DNA of 64,000 nt from DOZZ01 sp963792655 (lineage in GTDB: Bacteria > Acidobacteriota > Terriglobia > Bryobacterales > Bryobacteraceae): the NCBI GenBank assembly GCA_963792655.1, contig CAWBWU010000001.1:620001-684000 (forward strand). Reading direction: 5' to 3'. Shown piece after piece: positions 8,233 through 15,988 of the stretch (within the stretch, counting starts at the first letter, position 1; the number at the start of each line of letters is the position of its first letter). The position numbers were made by a program, and so were the translations under genes. The notes below the pieces were generated by a model. The model searched no databases and was not told the origin of the DNA. It saw only the letters and a list, made by a program, of their open reading frames with translations.

Positions 8233-8430
8233 CTATTCGATGTCGGGTTTGTGTTCCGACGAGCCTTCTTTGACCGAGGGAGCAGTCGACTCTTTCATCG
8301 AGTTCTTGAAATTGCGAATGCCGTCGCCCAGACCTTTGCCAAGTTCGGGCAGCTTCTTCGGTCCGAACAGCAAAAGGGCAGCGCCCAAAATCAGCAGCAG
8401 GTGAGTCGGTTGTAACAGTCCTTCGATCAT
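8233..8430 (-). CDS. tatA: Twin-arginine translocase subunit TatA
   Basis: The protein has 65 residues. One N-terminal membrane helix (HLLLILGAALLLFGP) is followed by the FGPKKLPELGKGLGDGIRNF amphipathic helix and an acidic tail, which is the TatA/E layout. TatA oligomers form the size-fitting element of the pore that exports folded proteins. An AGAGG ribosome binding site sits before the ATG at 8430. The longer open frame to 8583 adds an unrelated N-terminus and is rejected. No tatB or tatC is adjacent, so the partner subunits are encoded elsewhere. Confidence 0.93.
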   Translation of the reverse strand: MIEGLLQPTHLLLILGAALLLFGPKKLPELGKGLGDGIRNFKNSMKESTAPSVKEGSSEHKPDIE

Positions 8431-8520
8431 GAAAACCTCTACGGTTATAGAATGACACAGTCCCGAGCGAGTGGCGTTGCTGCCGCGCGTCACAGCCGCA
8501 CCCCGTTCTAAACTGGCGTT

Positions 8521-9372
8521 ATGAAATGGGCGCTGCTGATGTTCGCCCCTCTGGTGGCCGTCGCGCAGGTGCGAATCGACCACGTGAGTGTTGCGGGTGC
8601 GAGTTTAGCCACTTTGCGCGAGCGCCTCAGCCACGTAGGCATCCCAAGCGAATACGGCGGTAAGCATTCGAACGGTCTGACCGAGATGTCGCTGGTGAGC
8701 TTCCCGGACGGTTCGTATCTGGAGCTGATTGCACCGCAAACAGGGGCCGCCATTCCGGCCACGCACCAATGGGCGAAGATGCTCGCGAGCGAAGGCGCAC
8801 CGGCGGCGTGGGCCATGCGAGTTAAGAGTATTGAAGCCGAGGTCCAGCGGCTGCGAACGGCGGGGGTGAACGTCGAGGTGCAGCCGAAAACAGGGCGAGC
8901 ACGGCCCGACGGTGTTGCGCTGGAATGGCAGACTGCCGATCTTACGGGCGCCCTCTTCCCATTCCTGATTCAAGACTTTACTCCGCGTTCTGACCGTGCC
9001 CAACCGTCGGGCCATCCCACAACCAAAGACTTTGATGGAGTTCGTTACGTAGTTATTGCCGTCCAGAATTTGCCCGACGCCATCGCGCTCTACCGTAAGG
9101 CTTTCAACGTTCCCCCGCCGATCAAGCAGGTGGACACAGTCTGGGGGGCGCAACTCGCACTGCTCGGCGGAGTCCCGGTAATTTTGGCAGCACCCGTCAC
9201 CCCGGATTCACCGCTGCGCGAACATCTCGGCAAGTTCGGCGAATCGCCAGTCGCCTTTATCCTCACTGCGCGCAATACGAAGAAGTACCAGGCTGCATCA
9301 AAGTCGCGATGGTTCGGAGAAGACGTCTCATGGTTTGACGCAGCACTCGGCTGGCGCCTCGGTTACCAATAA
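8521..9372 (+). CDS. Exported glyoxalase-like (VOC family) protein
   Basis: The protein has 283 residues with a short signal peptide (MKWALLMFAPLVAVA). It carries two VOC-type half domains. The first starts VRIDHVSVAGASLATLRERL with YLELIAPQTG. The second starts GVRYVVIAVQNLPDAIALYR and includes WGAQLALLGGVPVILAAP. The pattern fits the glyoxalase-like family often annotated on exported proteins of acidobacteria. VOC proteins usually bind a divalent metal and act on small molecules such as dioxygenase or glyoxalase substrates. The substrate cannot be inferred here. It stands alone between the divergent tatA gene and the BON-domain gene. Confidence 0.75.
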   Translation: MKWALLMFAPLVAVAQVRIDHVSVAGASLATLRERLSHVGIPSEYGGKHSNGLTEMSLVSFPDGSYLELIAPQTGAAIPATHQWAKMLASEGAPAAWAMRVKSIEAEVQRLRTAGVNVEVQPKTGRARPDGVALEWQTADLTGALFPFLIQDFTPRSDRAQPSGHPTTKDFDGVRYVVIAVQNLPDAIALYRKAFNVPPPIKQVDTVWGAQLALLGGVPVILAAPVTPDSPLREHLGKFGESPVAFILTARNTKKYQAASKSRWFGEDVSWFDAALGWRLGYQ

Positions 9373-9463
9373 CTGTCAACGCCGTATTCGCTTCTTTCTG
9401 GCTGTATCTGTACGCAAACTCTCCTTGGCGAGGACCGTGCAATTACGTTGCGGAGGGTAAAGC

Positions 9464-9919
9464 ATGATTCGAAGACGTTTGTTGGCAGTACCGGCGATTC
9501 TGGTGAGCAGCGTGGTTGGCCTTGCTGGATTGGCTGTTGCGCAGGACACCGCAAAGGCACCGGCTGCGGACAATACCAAAGTAAACAAGCGCGATCGGAA
9601 GAAGGCGGAGCCAACTGCCGATCAGGGTAAGAACAACAAGTCTGACTTGAAAATCCAGCAGGAGATCCGCCGCGCTGTCGTCGCGGATAAGTCCTTGTCC
9701 ACTTACGCGCACAACGTGAAGATCGTTTCGCAGGGCGGCCAGGTGACCTTGAAGGGCACGGTCCACACCGACGCGGAGAAATCGGCGATCCAGGAGAAAG
9801 CCGCTGGAGTAGCCGGCGCAGGTAACGTGACCAACAACATTCTTGTGAAGGGCGACGCAACGAGCGACACGCCTGCGGTTACTCACAAGCGCAGCAAGAA
9901 GAAAATCGAAAAGATGTAA
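9464..9919 (+). CDS. Periplasmic BON-domain protein
   Basis: The protein has 151 residues. A signal peptide (residues 1-26, ending GLAVA) and a lysine-rich linker are followed by one BON domain at about residues 58-128. That domain starts DLKIQQEIRRAVVADKSLST and contains NVKIVSQGGQVTLKGTV and AGAGNVTNNI. The tail is basic (HKRSKKKIEKM). BON domains bind phospholipid and are found in osmotic-stress proteins such as OsmY. A GGAGGG ribosome binding site precedes the ATG. The next gene encodes a YflT-like stress protein only 37 bases downstream, so the two probably form a stress operon. Confidence 0.85.
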   Translation: MIRRRLLAVPAILVSSVVGLAGLAVAQDTAKAPAADNTKVNKRDRKKAEPTADQGKNNKSDLKIQQEIRRAVVADKSLSTYAHNVKIVSQGGQVTLKGTVHTDAEKSAIQEKAAGVAGAGNVTNNILVKGDATSDTPAVTHKRSKKKIEKM

Positions 9920-9956
9920 GCGTCGCGATTTCAAGAAAGCAAAAGGAGAACACATC

Positions 9957-10631
9957 ATGGCAGGTAAAAACACAGCAGCATTCGGAATTTATCGTTCGCA
10001 GGCCGCCGCTGAGCAGGCCGTAGATACGTTGACGCAGGCCGGATTCTCGTCGAACGACATTTCCGTACTGCTCCCCGATAACCACAGCTCGAAAGAATTC
10101 GCACACGAGAAGAACACCAAGACGCCGGAAGGCACCACGACCGGTGTGACCGCCGGTGGCGCAGTCGGCGGTACGCTCGGCTTACTCGCGGGTATCGGTG
10201 CACTCGCCATCCCGGGCCTTGGACCTTTCATCGCTGCCGGCCCGATTATGGGTGCACTCGCCGGTCTCGGTGTGGGCGGCGCGGTCGGTGGTCTGATCGG
10301 AGCTCTCGTCGGCATGGGAATTCCCGAGTACGAAGCGAAGCGGTATGAAGGGCGCATCAAGGAAGGCGGCGTGCTCCTTTCCGTCCACTGCGAAAGCTCT
10401 GAAGAAGTGTCCCGTGCCAAGGACATTCTGAAGCAGACCGGTGCGGAAGACATCGCCTCCGCAGGCGAAAAGGGAGTCAGCACTCACGGAGTTGCCTCCG
10501 ATGTACGCAACGAGGTGCGCCACGATGCTCGCGAGGTTCACGACACCGTGCGTACCGACGCCGAGCGTGCGACTCGCGCCACAACCGGTTCGAGCTACGA
10601 CGATACCGACACGACTTACCGCAAGGTATAA
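9957..10631 (+). CDS. YflT-like general stress protein with glycine-zipper segment
   Basis: The protein has 224 residues. The N-terminal AAFGIYRSQAAAEQAVDTLT and SSNDISVLLPD match the small domain of general stress proteins of the YflT/17M type. Residues 55-120 are a glycine-zipper hydrophobic stretch (GGAVGGTLGLLAGIGALAIP), probably inserting in membranes. Residues 125-165 return to an alpha/beta segment (GGVLLSVHCESSEE). The C-terminal 60 residues are highly charged and hydrophilic. An AAAAGGAGAA ribosome binding site precedes the ATG. A strong terminator follows. It is likely co-expressed with the upstream BON protein under osmotic or desiccation stress. Confidence 0.75.
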   Translation: MAGKNTAAFGIYRSQAAAEQAVDTLTQAGFSSNDISVLLPDNHSSKEFAHEKNTKTPEGTTTGVTAGGAVGGTLGLLAGIGALAIPGLGPFIAAGPIMGALAGLGVGGAVGGLIGALVGMGIPEYEAKRYEGRIKEGGVLLSVHCESSEEVSRAKDILKQTGAEDIASAGEKGVSTHGVASDVRNEVRHDAREVHDTVRTDAERATRATTGSSYDDTDTTYRKV

Positions 10632-10654
10632 GTAGCCGTCTCGTCTGTTCAATC

Positions 10655-10690
10655 AACGCCCGGACTCAGCGATCGCTGGGTCCGGGCGTT
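10655..10690. terminator. Strong hairpin terminator between convergent genes
   Basis: AACGCCCGGACTCAGC and GCTGGGTCCGGGCGTT pair over 16 positions with one T-G wobble around a GATC loop. On the plus strand TTTGTG follows. It separates the YflT-like gene from the convergent M20 peptidase gene and could serve both. Confidence 0.8.
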
Positions 10691-10707
10691 TGTGCGTTAC
10701 AACGCAG

Positions 10708-12087
10708 CTACATCGAGAGTGCTTTGACGAATTCGTAGAGAAACGTCTGGCCTTCATAAAACGACTGCACGGCCATGCGCTCGTCACGTCCGTGTGAACG
10801 TACATCGTCGCGATCGCTGAAGAAGCCCTGCACTCCATATGTCGGAATGCCGCTGTCGCGCAGATAACGGCCGTCGGATGCGCCGGTCGCCATCGACGGA
10901 ACTGTTACTACGCCGGGCCACATAGTATCGGTTACACGGTTGAAGGCCTTCATGATGTCGGCGCGCATCGGAGACGCAGGCGCCCGGCCCTCGTCCTGTT
11001 TGATGGTGACGAGAACCTTATCATCCGCCACTACTTGCTTCAAGGTCTGTAAAACATGCTCGACGGAGTCTTCCGGCAGAATGCGGCAGTTCACATTTGC
11101 CGCGGCCAGTTGCGGCAGAGCATTCGGTGCGTGACCGCCTTCGAGCTGCGTTGCGACACAAGTGGTCCGCATCATCGAATTCATACCAGGGTTCATCGCC
11201 GCTACTCTGCGCATCGCGTCCTGAGACCCCTCACTGATGTGCGCGTAATCAGCAGCCACCGGACCGGTTTCGATCTTTGCCATCTGTTGGAAATACGCGC
11301 GCGTCACTTCGTTCAGTTGAAAAGGAAACTCGAAGCTCGATAGCCGGTACAAAGCGCCGGCCAGATGATAGATCGCGTTATCCGGCAACGGCCGCGAGCT
11401 GTGGCCACCCTTGTTGCGTGCTTCCAGCCGGAAATCGGCATAGGTCTTTTCGGCAAGACCAATATCATGCGAAATGCGTTTGCCGTTGGCGAGCTCGCCA
11501 CGCGCGCCTTCGTTCAGGCTGAATTCGGACTCGATCAGATCGCGATGATTCTTCAGTAGCCATTCGACGCCGTTGAAGGGACCGCCGCCCTCCTCGTCAG
11601 CGGTCAGAGCCATGATCAAGTCGCGGTTCGGTTTGAAGCCCTCCCGTTTGTAGCGGATCAGGTTGGCGACCCACACCGCGGCCTGCGCCTTATCGTCCGC
11701 CGTCCCGCGTCCGTAGAAATAGCCGTCCTTTTCGATGAACTGGAAGGGATCCATCGACCAGTCTTCGCGCTTGGCTTCCACGACATCGATGTGGGCCAAC
11801 AGCAGTATGGGCTTCTGAGCTCCGGTGCCGTGGTACCGCACCACAATGTTGAATTTGCACGGACTCGCCCCGCCAACGAAGATGTCGGACGCCGGAAAGC
11901 CCGCGGCTTTGAGCCGTGCCGCAACCGACTCCGCGATCGGCGTGGTGCAACCGGTCGTGTACCCGGACTTGCTTTCGATCATTTCTTTGTAGATCTCGCG
12001 CGCGAGTTGCTGGTCGGCGATCGGCGGCAGATTGCCCCCGAAAAGCGCGCCCAGGCTGAACACGAATAGCAGCAGATAGCGAGACAT
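10708..12087 (-). CDS. Exported M20-family metallopeptidase
   Basis: The protein has 459 residues, starting MSRYLLLFVFSLGALFGG (signal peptide). The M20 metal-binding set is visible: LLLAHIDVV, YGRGTADDKAQ with the bridging Asp, and TADEEGGGP with the Glu general base and ligand. The dimerisation domain follows, with GGHSSRPLPDNAIY at the lid. The C-terminus carries SMATGASDGRYLRDSGIPTYG. Proteins like this are di-zinc amino- or carboxypeptidases, here periplasmic. Eleven further upstream codons are open, but the signal peptide begins at 12087. It is transcribed divergently from the beta-helix gene with 35 bases between the starts. Confidence 0.9.
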   Translation of the reverse strand: MSRYLLLFVFSLGALFGGNLPPIADQQLAREIYKEMIESKSGYTTGCTTPIAESVAARLKAAGFPASDIFVGGASPCKFNIVVRYHGTGAQKPILLLAHIDVVEAKREDWSMDPFQFIEKDGYFYGRGTADDKAQAAVWVANLIRYKREGFKPNRDLIMALTADEEGGGPFNGVEWLLKNHRDLIESEFSLNEGARGELANGKRISHDIGLAEKTYADFRLEARNKGGHSSRPLPDNAIYHLAGALYRLSSFEFPFQLNEVTRAYFQQMAKIETGPVAADYAHISEGSQDAMRRVAAMNPGMNSMMRTTCVATQLEGGHAPNALPQLAAANVNCRILPEDSVEHVLQTLKQVVADDKVLVTIKQDEGRAPASPMRADIMKAFNRVTDTMWPGVVTVPSMATGASDGRYLRDSGIPTYGVQGFFSDRDDVRSHGRDERMAVQSFYEGQTFLYEFVKALSM

Positions 12088-12122
12088 TGCTGATATTCTG
12101 GCATGAAGCCGAAGACCCATTC

Positions 12123-14615
12123 ATGCGACGTCCATACGACCGTTTTTGCGCCGCGGCCGCGCTACTGATTCTGTCCTCGAGCGCCCTTGCGATGCAGTCC
12201 TCGCTGCCGTCCATCTCGCCGGGCGGTGTCGTGAGTGCGGGCGCGTTCGGCGGGTTCCCCACCATTTCTCCCGGCTCGTGGATAGAAATTTACGGCTCCA
12301 ATCTTTCTTCCACCACACGCCAATGGAGTGGAGCGGACTTCAGCGGCAACACAGCCCCTACCTCGCTCGACGGCGTCAAGGTTACCGTCGGCGGGCAGCT
12401 CGCGTTTGTGGACTATGTCAGCCCTCATCAGGTGAACGCGCTCGTCGCCTCGACGGTTTTGCCCGGCCTGGCGCAGGTGAGCGTTGCCAATTCGGCGGGC
12501 GCCAGTTCGGCTTACACCATCGCCGTGAACCCCGTGCAGCCTGGTCTGCTCGCGCCGCCGCAGTTTCAGGTGAATGGACAGCAGTACGTTGCCGCTTTGT
12601 TTCCGGACGGCGTCACGTTCGTGCTTCCGGCGAACGCAATTGCCGGCGTGCCGTCGCGGCCTGCGTTGCCCGGCGAGACCATCGTTCTCTATGGGGTTGG
12701 CTTCGGGCCCGTCACTCCTGCACTCACTGCGGGTACGATTGTCACGGCATCCAACGCGATTAGCGCGCCGTTGCAGCTTTCGTTCGGCGCGGCGCCAGCG
12801 ACGCTGCAATTTGCCGGCCTCGCGCCGAACTACACCGGGCTTTACCAGTTAAACGTAACGGTGCCGGTTGTCCCAGCCTCGGATGTAACTCCGTTGAGCG
12901 TCATGCTCAAGGGCGGTGTGAATCTGCAAAATCTGGTGATTGCGGTCGGTTCTGGCACTGCGCCTCCGGTGCTCTTTACGACGATCACCGCGCCGGCGGC
13001 TGGGACTACCGTGCGCGGGACCATTACACTCAGCGCGACCGCTTCGGCCAACCTTGGTGTTGCCAGCGTCAAGTTTCTTGTGGACGGCAACGGGATAGGT
13101 AATCCTGTCACCGCAGCGCCTTTCAACCAGACCTGGAATTCAGCAACCTTAGCTGACGGAGATCACACCATTACCGCCGTTGTCACGGACACAGCGGGGA
13201 ATACTGCACAATCAGTGCTCACGGTAGCGGTAAACAATTCGGCGGCGGCCGATACGACCCCGCCCTCTACTCCGACAGGCTTAGTTACGGGGCATACCAC
13301 TCCGACGCAGATTTCACTAATGTGGGCGGCTTCCATAGACAACATAGGCGTGACAGGCTACCGGATCTATCGGGACGGCTCGATGCTAGCGACAGTGACA
13401 GGAACCAGTTACTCCGATACCGGCTTAGCCCCGGCAACGGCGCACACCTATCAGGTGCAGGCCTACGATGGGGCAGGCAATCAATCGGCACTGACCGTAC
13501 CGTTGAACTCCACGACGATTGCGACTTCCGCAAAAGTGCGTACTGTCGGTCCGGGGCAGGCTTATGCAAAACCCTGCGCCGCGCTCACGAGCGCCCCGGC
13601 AGGCAGCCTGATCGAGATTGATCCCGCCGGCGACTACACTGGCGATACTTGCGCGTTCTCCGCAGACCATTTAACGATACGTGGTCTTAACGGCAGGGCC
13701 AAGATACCGGCCGGCGTCACACTGGCGCAAAGCAAAGCAATCTGGGTGGTACAGGGCACGGGCACCACGATCGAGAACATCGAATTTTCCGGCGCAGCCG
13801 TATCGGCGGCGAATGGCGGTAACGGGGCTGGTATCCGGCAGGAAGGCGTCGATCTTACGCTACGAAGCTGTTACTTCCATGGAAACCAGGACGGAATCCT
13901 GGCAGGCGACAATCTCGCGAGTAACATTCTGATAGAGTTCAGCGAGTTCGGATTCAATGGCTCCGGGTCCGGCCAGACGCATAACTTGTACATTAACCAC
14001 GTCAAGACGTTCACGTTCCAGTACAACTACTCTCACGACGCCAAAGCCGGCCATCTCTATAAGTCTCGCGCGGCAACCAATTACATTCTCTACAACCGGC
14101 TCTCGGACGAAAAGGGAGACACGAGCTACGAGATCAATCTGCCCAATGGCGGCCTCACTTACATCATCGGTAACTTGATCGAGCAGGGCACTAACGGCCA
14201 GAATTCTAACATCGTGAGCTATGGCGAAGAAGGCCCAAATGCCAATAACCCGGTGCACGCGATGTTTCTGGTAAACAATACCTTCGACAATGAAAAAGCC
14301 ACCGGAACTTTCGTCGTCGTGGATAAGTCAATGGACGCGGCCGTGTTGATGAACAACATCTTCTACGGACCCGGCAGCATCGTGAATGGTCAGGCCGTGC
14401 AGACGACGAACCTGGCGGGCACTAACCCGATGTTCGTCAGCCCCACGTCATTCGATTACCGGTTGATGCCCGGCTCTCCGGCGCTTGGTGCCGGCACTGC
14501 TCCGGGGATCGGTCTGCTCTTTCCCCTCGCGCCCGTCGCTGAATATCTGCATCCCGCGAGCGGGAAGGTCTGGGTTGCCGGAAGTGCGCTCGATATCGGC
14601 GCACCCGCTCACTAA
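12123..14615 (+). CDS. Large secreted protein: TIGR03437 domain, Ig-like, FnIII, beta-helix
   Basis: The protein has 830 residues starting MRRPYDRFCAAAALLILSSS, a signal peptide. Residues 25-285 form the Solibacter-type TIGR03437 domain (SAGAFGGFPTISPGSWIEIY, VDYVSPHQVNAL, LYGVGFGPVTPAL, YTGLYQLNVTVP). An Ig-like domain follows (TTVRGTITLSATAS, VKFLVDGNGIG). Next is a fibronectin III domain (TPTGLVTGHTTPTQISLMWA, GYRIYRDGS). The C-terminal 350 residues form a right-handed parallel beta-helix, with rungs such as IRQEGVDLTLRSCYFHGNQD and TFTFQYNYSHDAKAGHLY. That layout suggests a secreted polysaccharide-binding or -cleaving protein, but I cannot identify catalytic residues. Confidence 0.8.
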   Translation: MRRPYDRFCAAAALLILSSSALAMQSSLPSISPGGVVSAGAFGGFPTISPGSWIEIYGSNLSSTTRQWSGADFSGNTAPTSLDGVKVTVGGQLAFVDYVSPHQVNALVASTVLPGLAQVSVANSAGASSAYTIAVNPVQPGLLAPPQFQVNGQQYVAALFPDGVTFVLPANAIAGVPSRPALPGETIVLYGVGFGPVTPALTAGTIVTASNAISAPLQLSFGAAPATLQFAGLAPNYTGLYQLNVTVPVVPASDVTPLSVMLKGGVNLQNLVIAVGSGTAPPVLFTTITAPAAGTTVRGTITLSATASANLGVASVKFLVDGNGIGNPVTAAPFNQTWNSATLADGDHTITAVVTDTAGNTAQSVLTVAVNNSAAADTTPPSTPTGLVTGHTTPTQISLMWAASIDNIGVTGYRIYRDGSMLATVTGTSYSDTGLAPATAHTYQVQAYDGAGNQSALTVPLNSTTIATSAKVRTVGPGQAYAKPCAALTSAPAGSLIEIDPAGDYTGDTCAFSADHLTIRGLNGRAKIPAGVTLAQSKAIWVVQGTGTTIENIEFSGAAVSAANGGNGAGIRQEGVDLTLRSCYFHGNQDGILAGDNLASNILIEFSEFGFNGSGSGQTHNLYINHVKTFTFQYNYSHDAKAGHLYKSRAATNYILYNRLSDEKGDTSYEINLPNGGLTYIIGNLIEQGTNGQNSNIVSYGEEGPNANNPVHAMFLVNNTFDNEKATGTFVVVDKSMDAAVLMNNIFYGPGSIVNGQAVQTTNLAGTNPMFVSPTSFDYRLMPGSPALGAGTAPGIGLLFPLAPVAEYLHPASGKVWVAGSALDIGAPAH

Positions 14616-15550
14616 AAGCCAACCATCGTCTGCGCCAGGAACAAACTGCTGAAGCCGCGCGGACCCTGGTCATGTTGTGCGCCGGTATTCACGCCGACCT
14701 TGACGTGCTTGCCCCAATAAGAGTTCAGGCCCGCGAGATACGCGATAGACGTTGTGTTCGGCTTGCGCGCATTCGAAGTCAACCAGTCCGCACGCGTCAG
14801 TGGCTCCCAGCGCTGCGAAACTCGCCACGATGCCAAGCCGTAACCACCGCGCCGGGTCAGCACTCCGTCCTGCGCCCAGATCTGTTCTGCACGAAAATGA
14901 ACACGCCCGGCATCGTAGCCGCCCTCCGCTTCTTCGCGGCGCTTCAGCACATGGTTCGTGGACGAAAAGCTGCGATACCAATCCGCGCCTAACATCAGTT
15001 GCCGAACCGGGTGCACCACTACGCGCCCCACAACGGCCTGGAAGTGCACCTTCGGCGCTTCAATCAGCGTCTGTCCGCGAAACACACCTGCCGCGTACTC
15101 CACGACCGGGTGCTTGACCTGCCCAAGGGAACCGGCAAACTGCACGCCGGTGTCACGCGCTTGCACGCCGGTGTCGCGGCCCGGCGCAAGTGAATTAACC
15201 GCACGGCTGCGCGCGACCGGAACGTTCAGGTTGTCAGAGATCAGGCTCTCGGCGCTAAACGGAATCTTGAACTGGCCGGCCGTAATGCGCAAAGCTGGCG
15301 AAAACTTCCAGGTAAGCGAAAGATCCATCAGGTACGGCGCTTTCACGAAATCCGCCTGCACTGTGTAGGAGAGATTGCTGACCGGCTCGCCCGTAAACAA
15401 CAGGCGCGCGCGTCTGATCTCCAACCGGTCGGGAGTGCCTTCCTGATTGGTGAAGCGGCCTTGAATATATCCGTGAACCTGCAACGCCGGTGTCTGCGCG
15501 AAGGCCGGCACACAGAGAATCAGGACTGTGAACAGCGGCCGAAGAGTCAA
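14612..15550 (-). CDS. Outer-membrane porin (phosphate-selective porin O/P-like)
   Basis: The protein has 312 residues with a signal peptide (MTLRPLFTVLILCVPAFA). It then shows alternating amphipathic strands, beginning LQVHGYIQGRFTNQEG and DRLEIRRARLLFTGE, as in OprO/OprP-type porins. It ends in MVGF, an outer-membrane insertion signal with terminal Phe. Length is shorter than the usual 380-430. A short tandem duplication (RDTGVQA-RDTGVQF) lies near residue 130. Its end overlaps the convergent beta-helix gene by four bases. It is downstream of tRNA-Ser on the same strand. Confidence 0.8.
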   Translation of the reverse strand: MTLRPLFTVLILCVPAFAQTPALQVHGYIQGRFTNQEGTPDRLEIRRARLLFTGEPVSNLSYTVQADFVKAPYLMDLSLTWKFSPALRITAGQFKIPFSAESLISDNLNVPVARSRAVNSLAPGRDTGVQARDTGVQFAGSLGQVKHPVVEYAAGVFRGQTLIEAPKVHFQAVVGRVVVHPVRQLMLGADWYRSFSSTNHVLKRREEAEGGYDAGRVHFRAEQIWAQDGVLTRRGGYGLASWRVSQRWEPLTRADWLTSNARKPNTTSIAYLAGLNSYWGKHVKVGVNTGAQHDQGPRGFSSLFLAQTMVGF

Positions 15551-15584
15551 TGCGGAAGGTCGGAAGGGAGGGTAAAGGACTGTG

Positions 15585-15674
15585 TGGCGGAGGAAGAGGG
15601 ATTCGAACCCCCGAGCACCTTTCGCCGCTAACGGTTTTCAAGACCGCCGGTTTCAACCACTCACCCATTCCTCC
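15585..15674 (-). tRNA. tRNA-Ser (anticodon TGA), CCA encoded
   Basis: The minus strand folds into a class II tRNA of 87 bases plus CCA. Acceptor arms GGAGGAA and TTCCTCC pair, with discriminator G followed by CCA at 15587-15585. The anticodon loop is CTTGAAA, giving TGA. A long variable arm (TAGCGGCGAAAGGTGCTC) and a T-arm with GGTTCGAATCC complete it. The long variable arm and G73 identify it as serine-specific. Confidence 0.95.
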
Positions 15675-15712
15675 GCTCACTATCTTACCTGATCGGGTTC
15701 GGGAGAGTGGAT

Positions 15713-15745
15713 GCGTCGCCCAGCGCTGCTGGTGGCGGGCGACGC
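15713..15745. other. Hairpin between the small-peptide gene and tRNA-Ser
   Basis: GCGTCGCCC (15713-15721) pairs exactly with GGGCGACGC (15737-15745) around a 15-base loop. It lies just downstream of the double-glycine peptide gene on the minus strand. No U-tract follows, so it may be an RNA-stability element rather than a classical terminator. Confidence 0.4.
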
Positions 15746-15775
15746 GAATACTGCCGCCCGCTCTGCTGCTGAACC

Positions 15776-15901
15776 CTAGGTGCCGTGGTTGAAGCGCGGC
15801 GGCAGCGGTTGCGGATTCAAGCCGCCCGCTACTTCGTCGGTCTCAGACTCTTTCAGTTCTTCGGGCTTTTGATCGTCGTCCAGCGGTTTCGGTTCGCTCA
15901 T
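15776..15901 (-). CDS. 41-residue double-glycine mini-protein with LNPQPLPP core (possible RiPP/bacteriocin precursor)
   Basis: The ATG at 15901 has an AGGAGA ribosome binding site seven bases upstream. The product is 41 residues: an acidic leader-like half (MSEPKPLDDDQKPEELKESE), then TDEVAGG, then core LNPQPLPPRFNHGT. The leader pattern of acidic helix followed by E-V-A-G-G resembles double-glycine leaders of bacteriocins and other RiPPs that are cut by C39-type peptidases. I recall short proteins with a GGLNPQPLPP segment in other bacteria, but that is memory and not a search result. No modification enzyme or C39 transporter is nearby. The neighbours are tRNA-Ser and a secreted esterase on the same strand. 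It could instead be an unrelated small protein. Confidence 0.6.
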   Translation of the reverse strand: MSEPKPLDDDQKPEELKESETDEVAGGLNPQPLPPRFNHGT

Positions 15902-15988
15902 TCGTGTTCTCCTGCCGGTCTTGCGGCCAGACAAGTACAACACAATTGCACCGCGAATGTAAGTCCCGTTAGTACTTCACCGGGCGAC

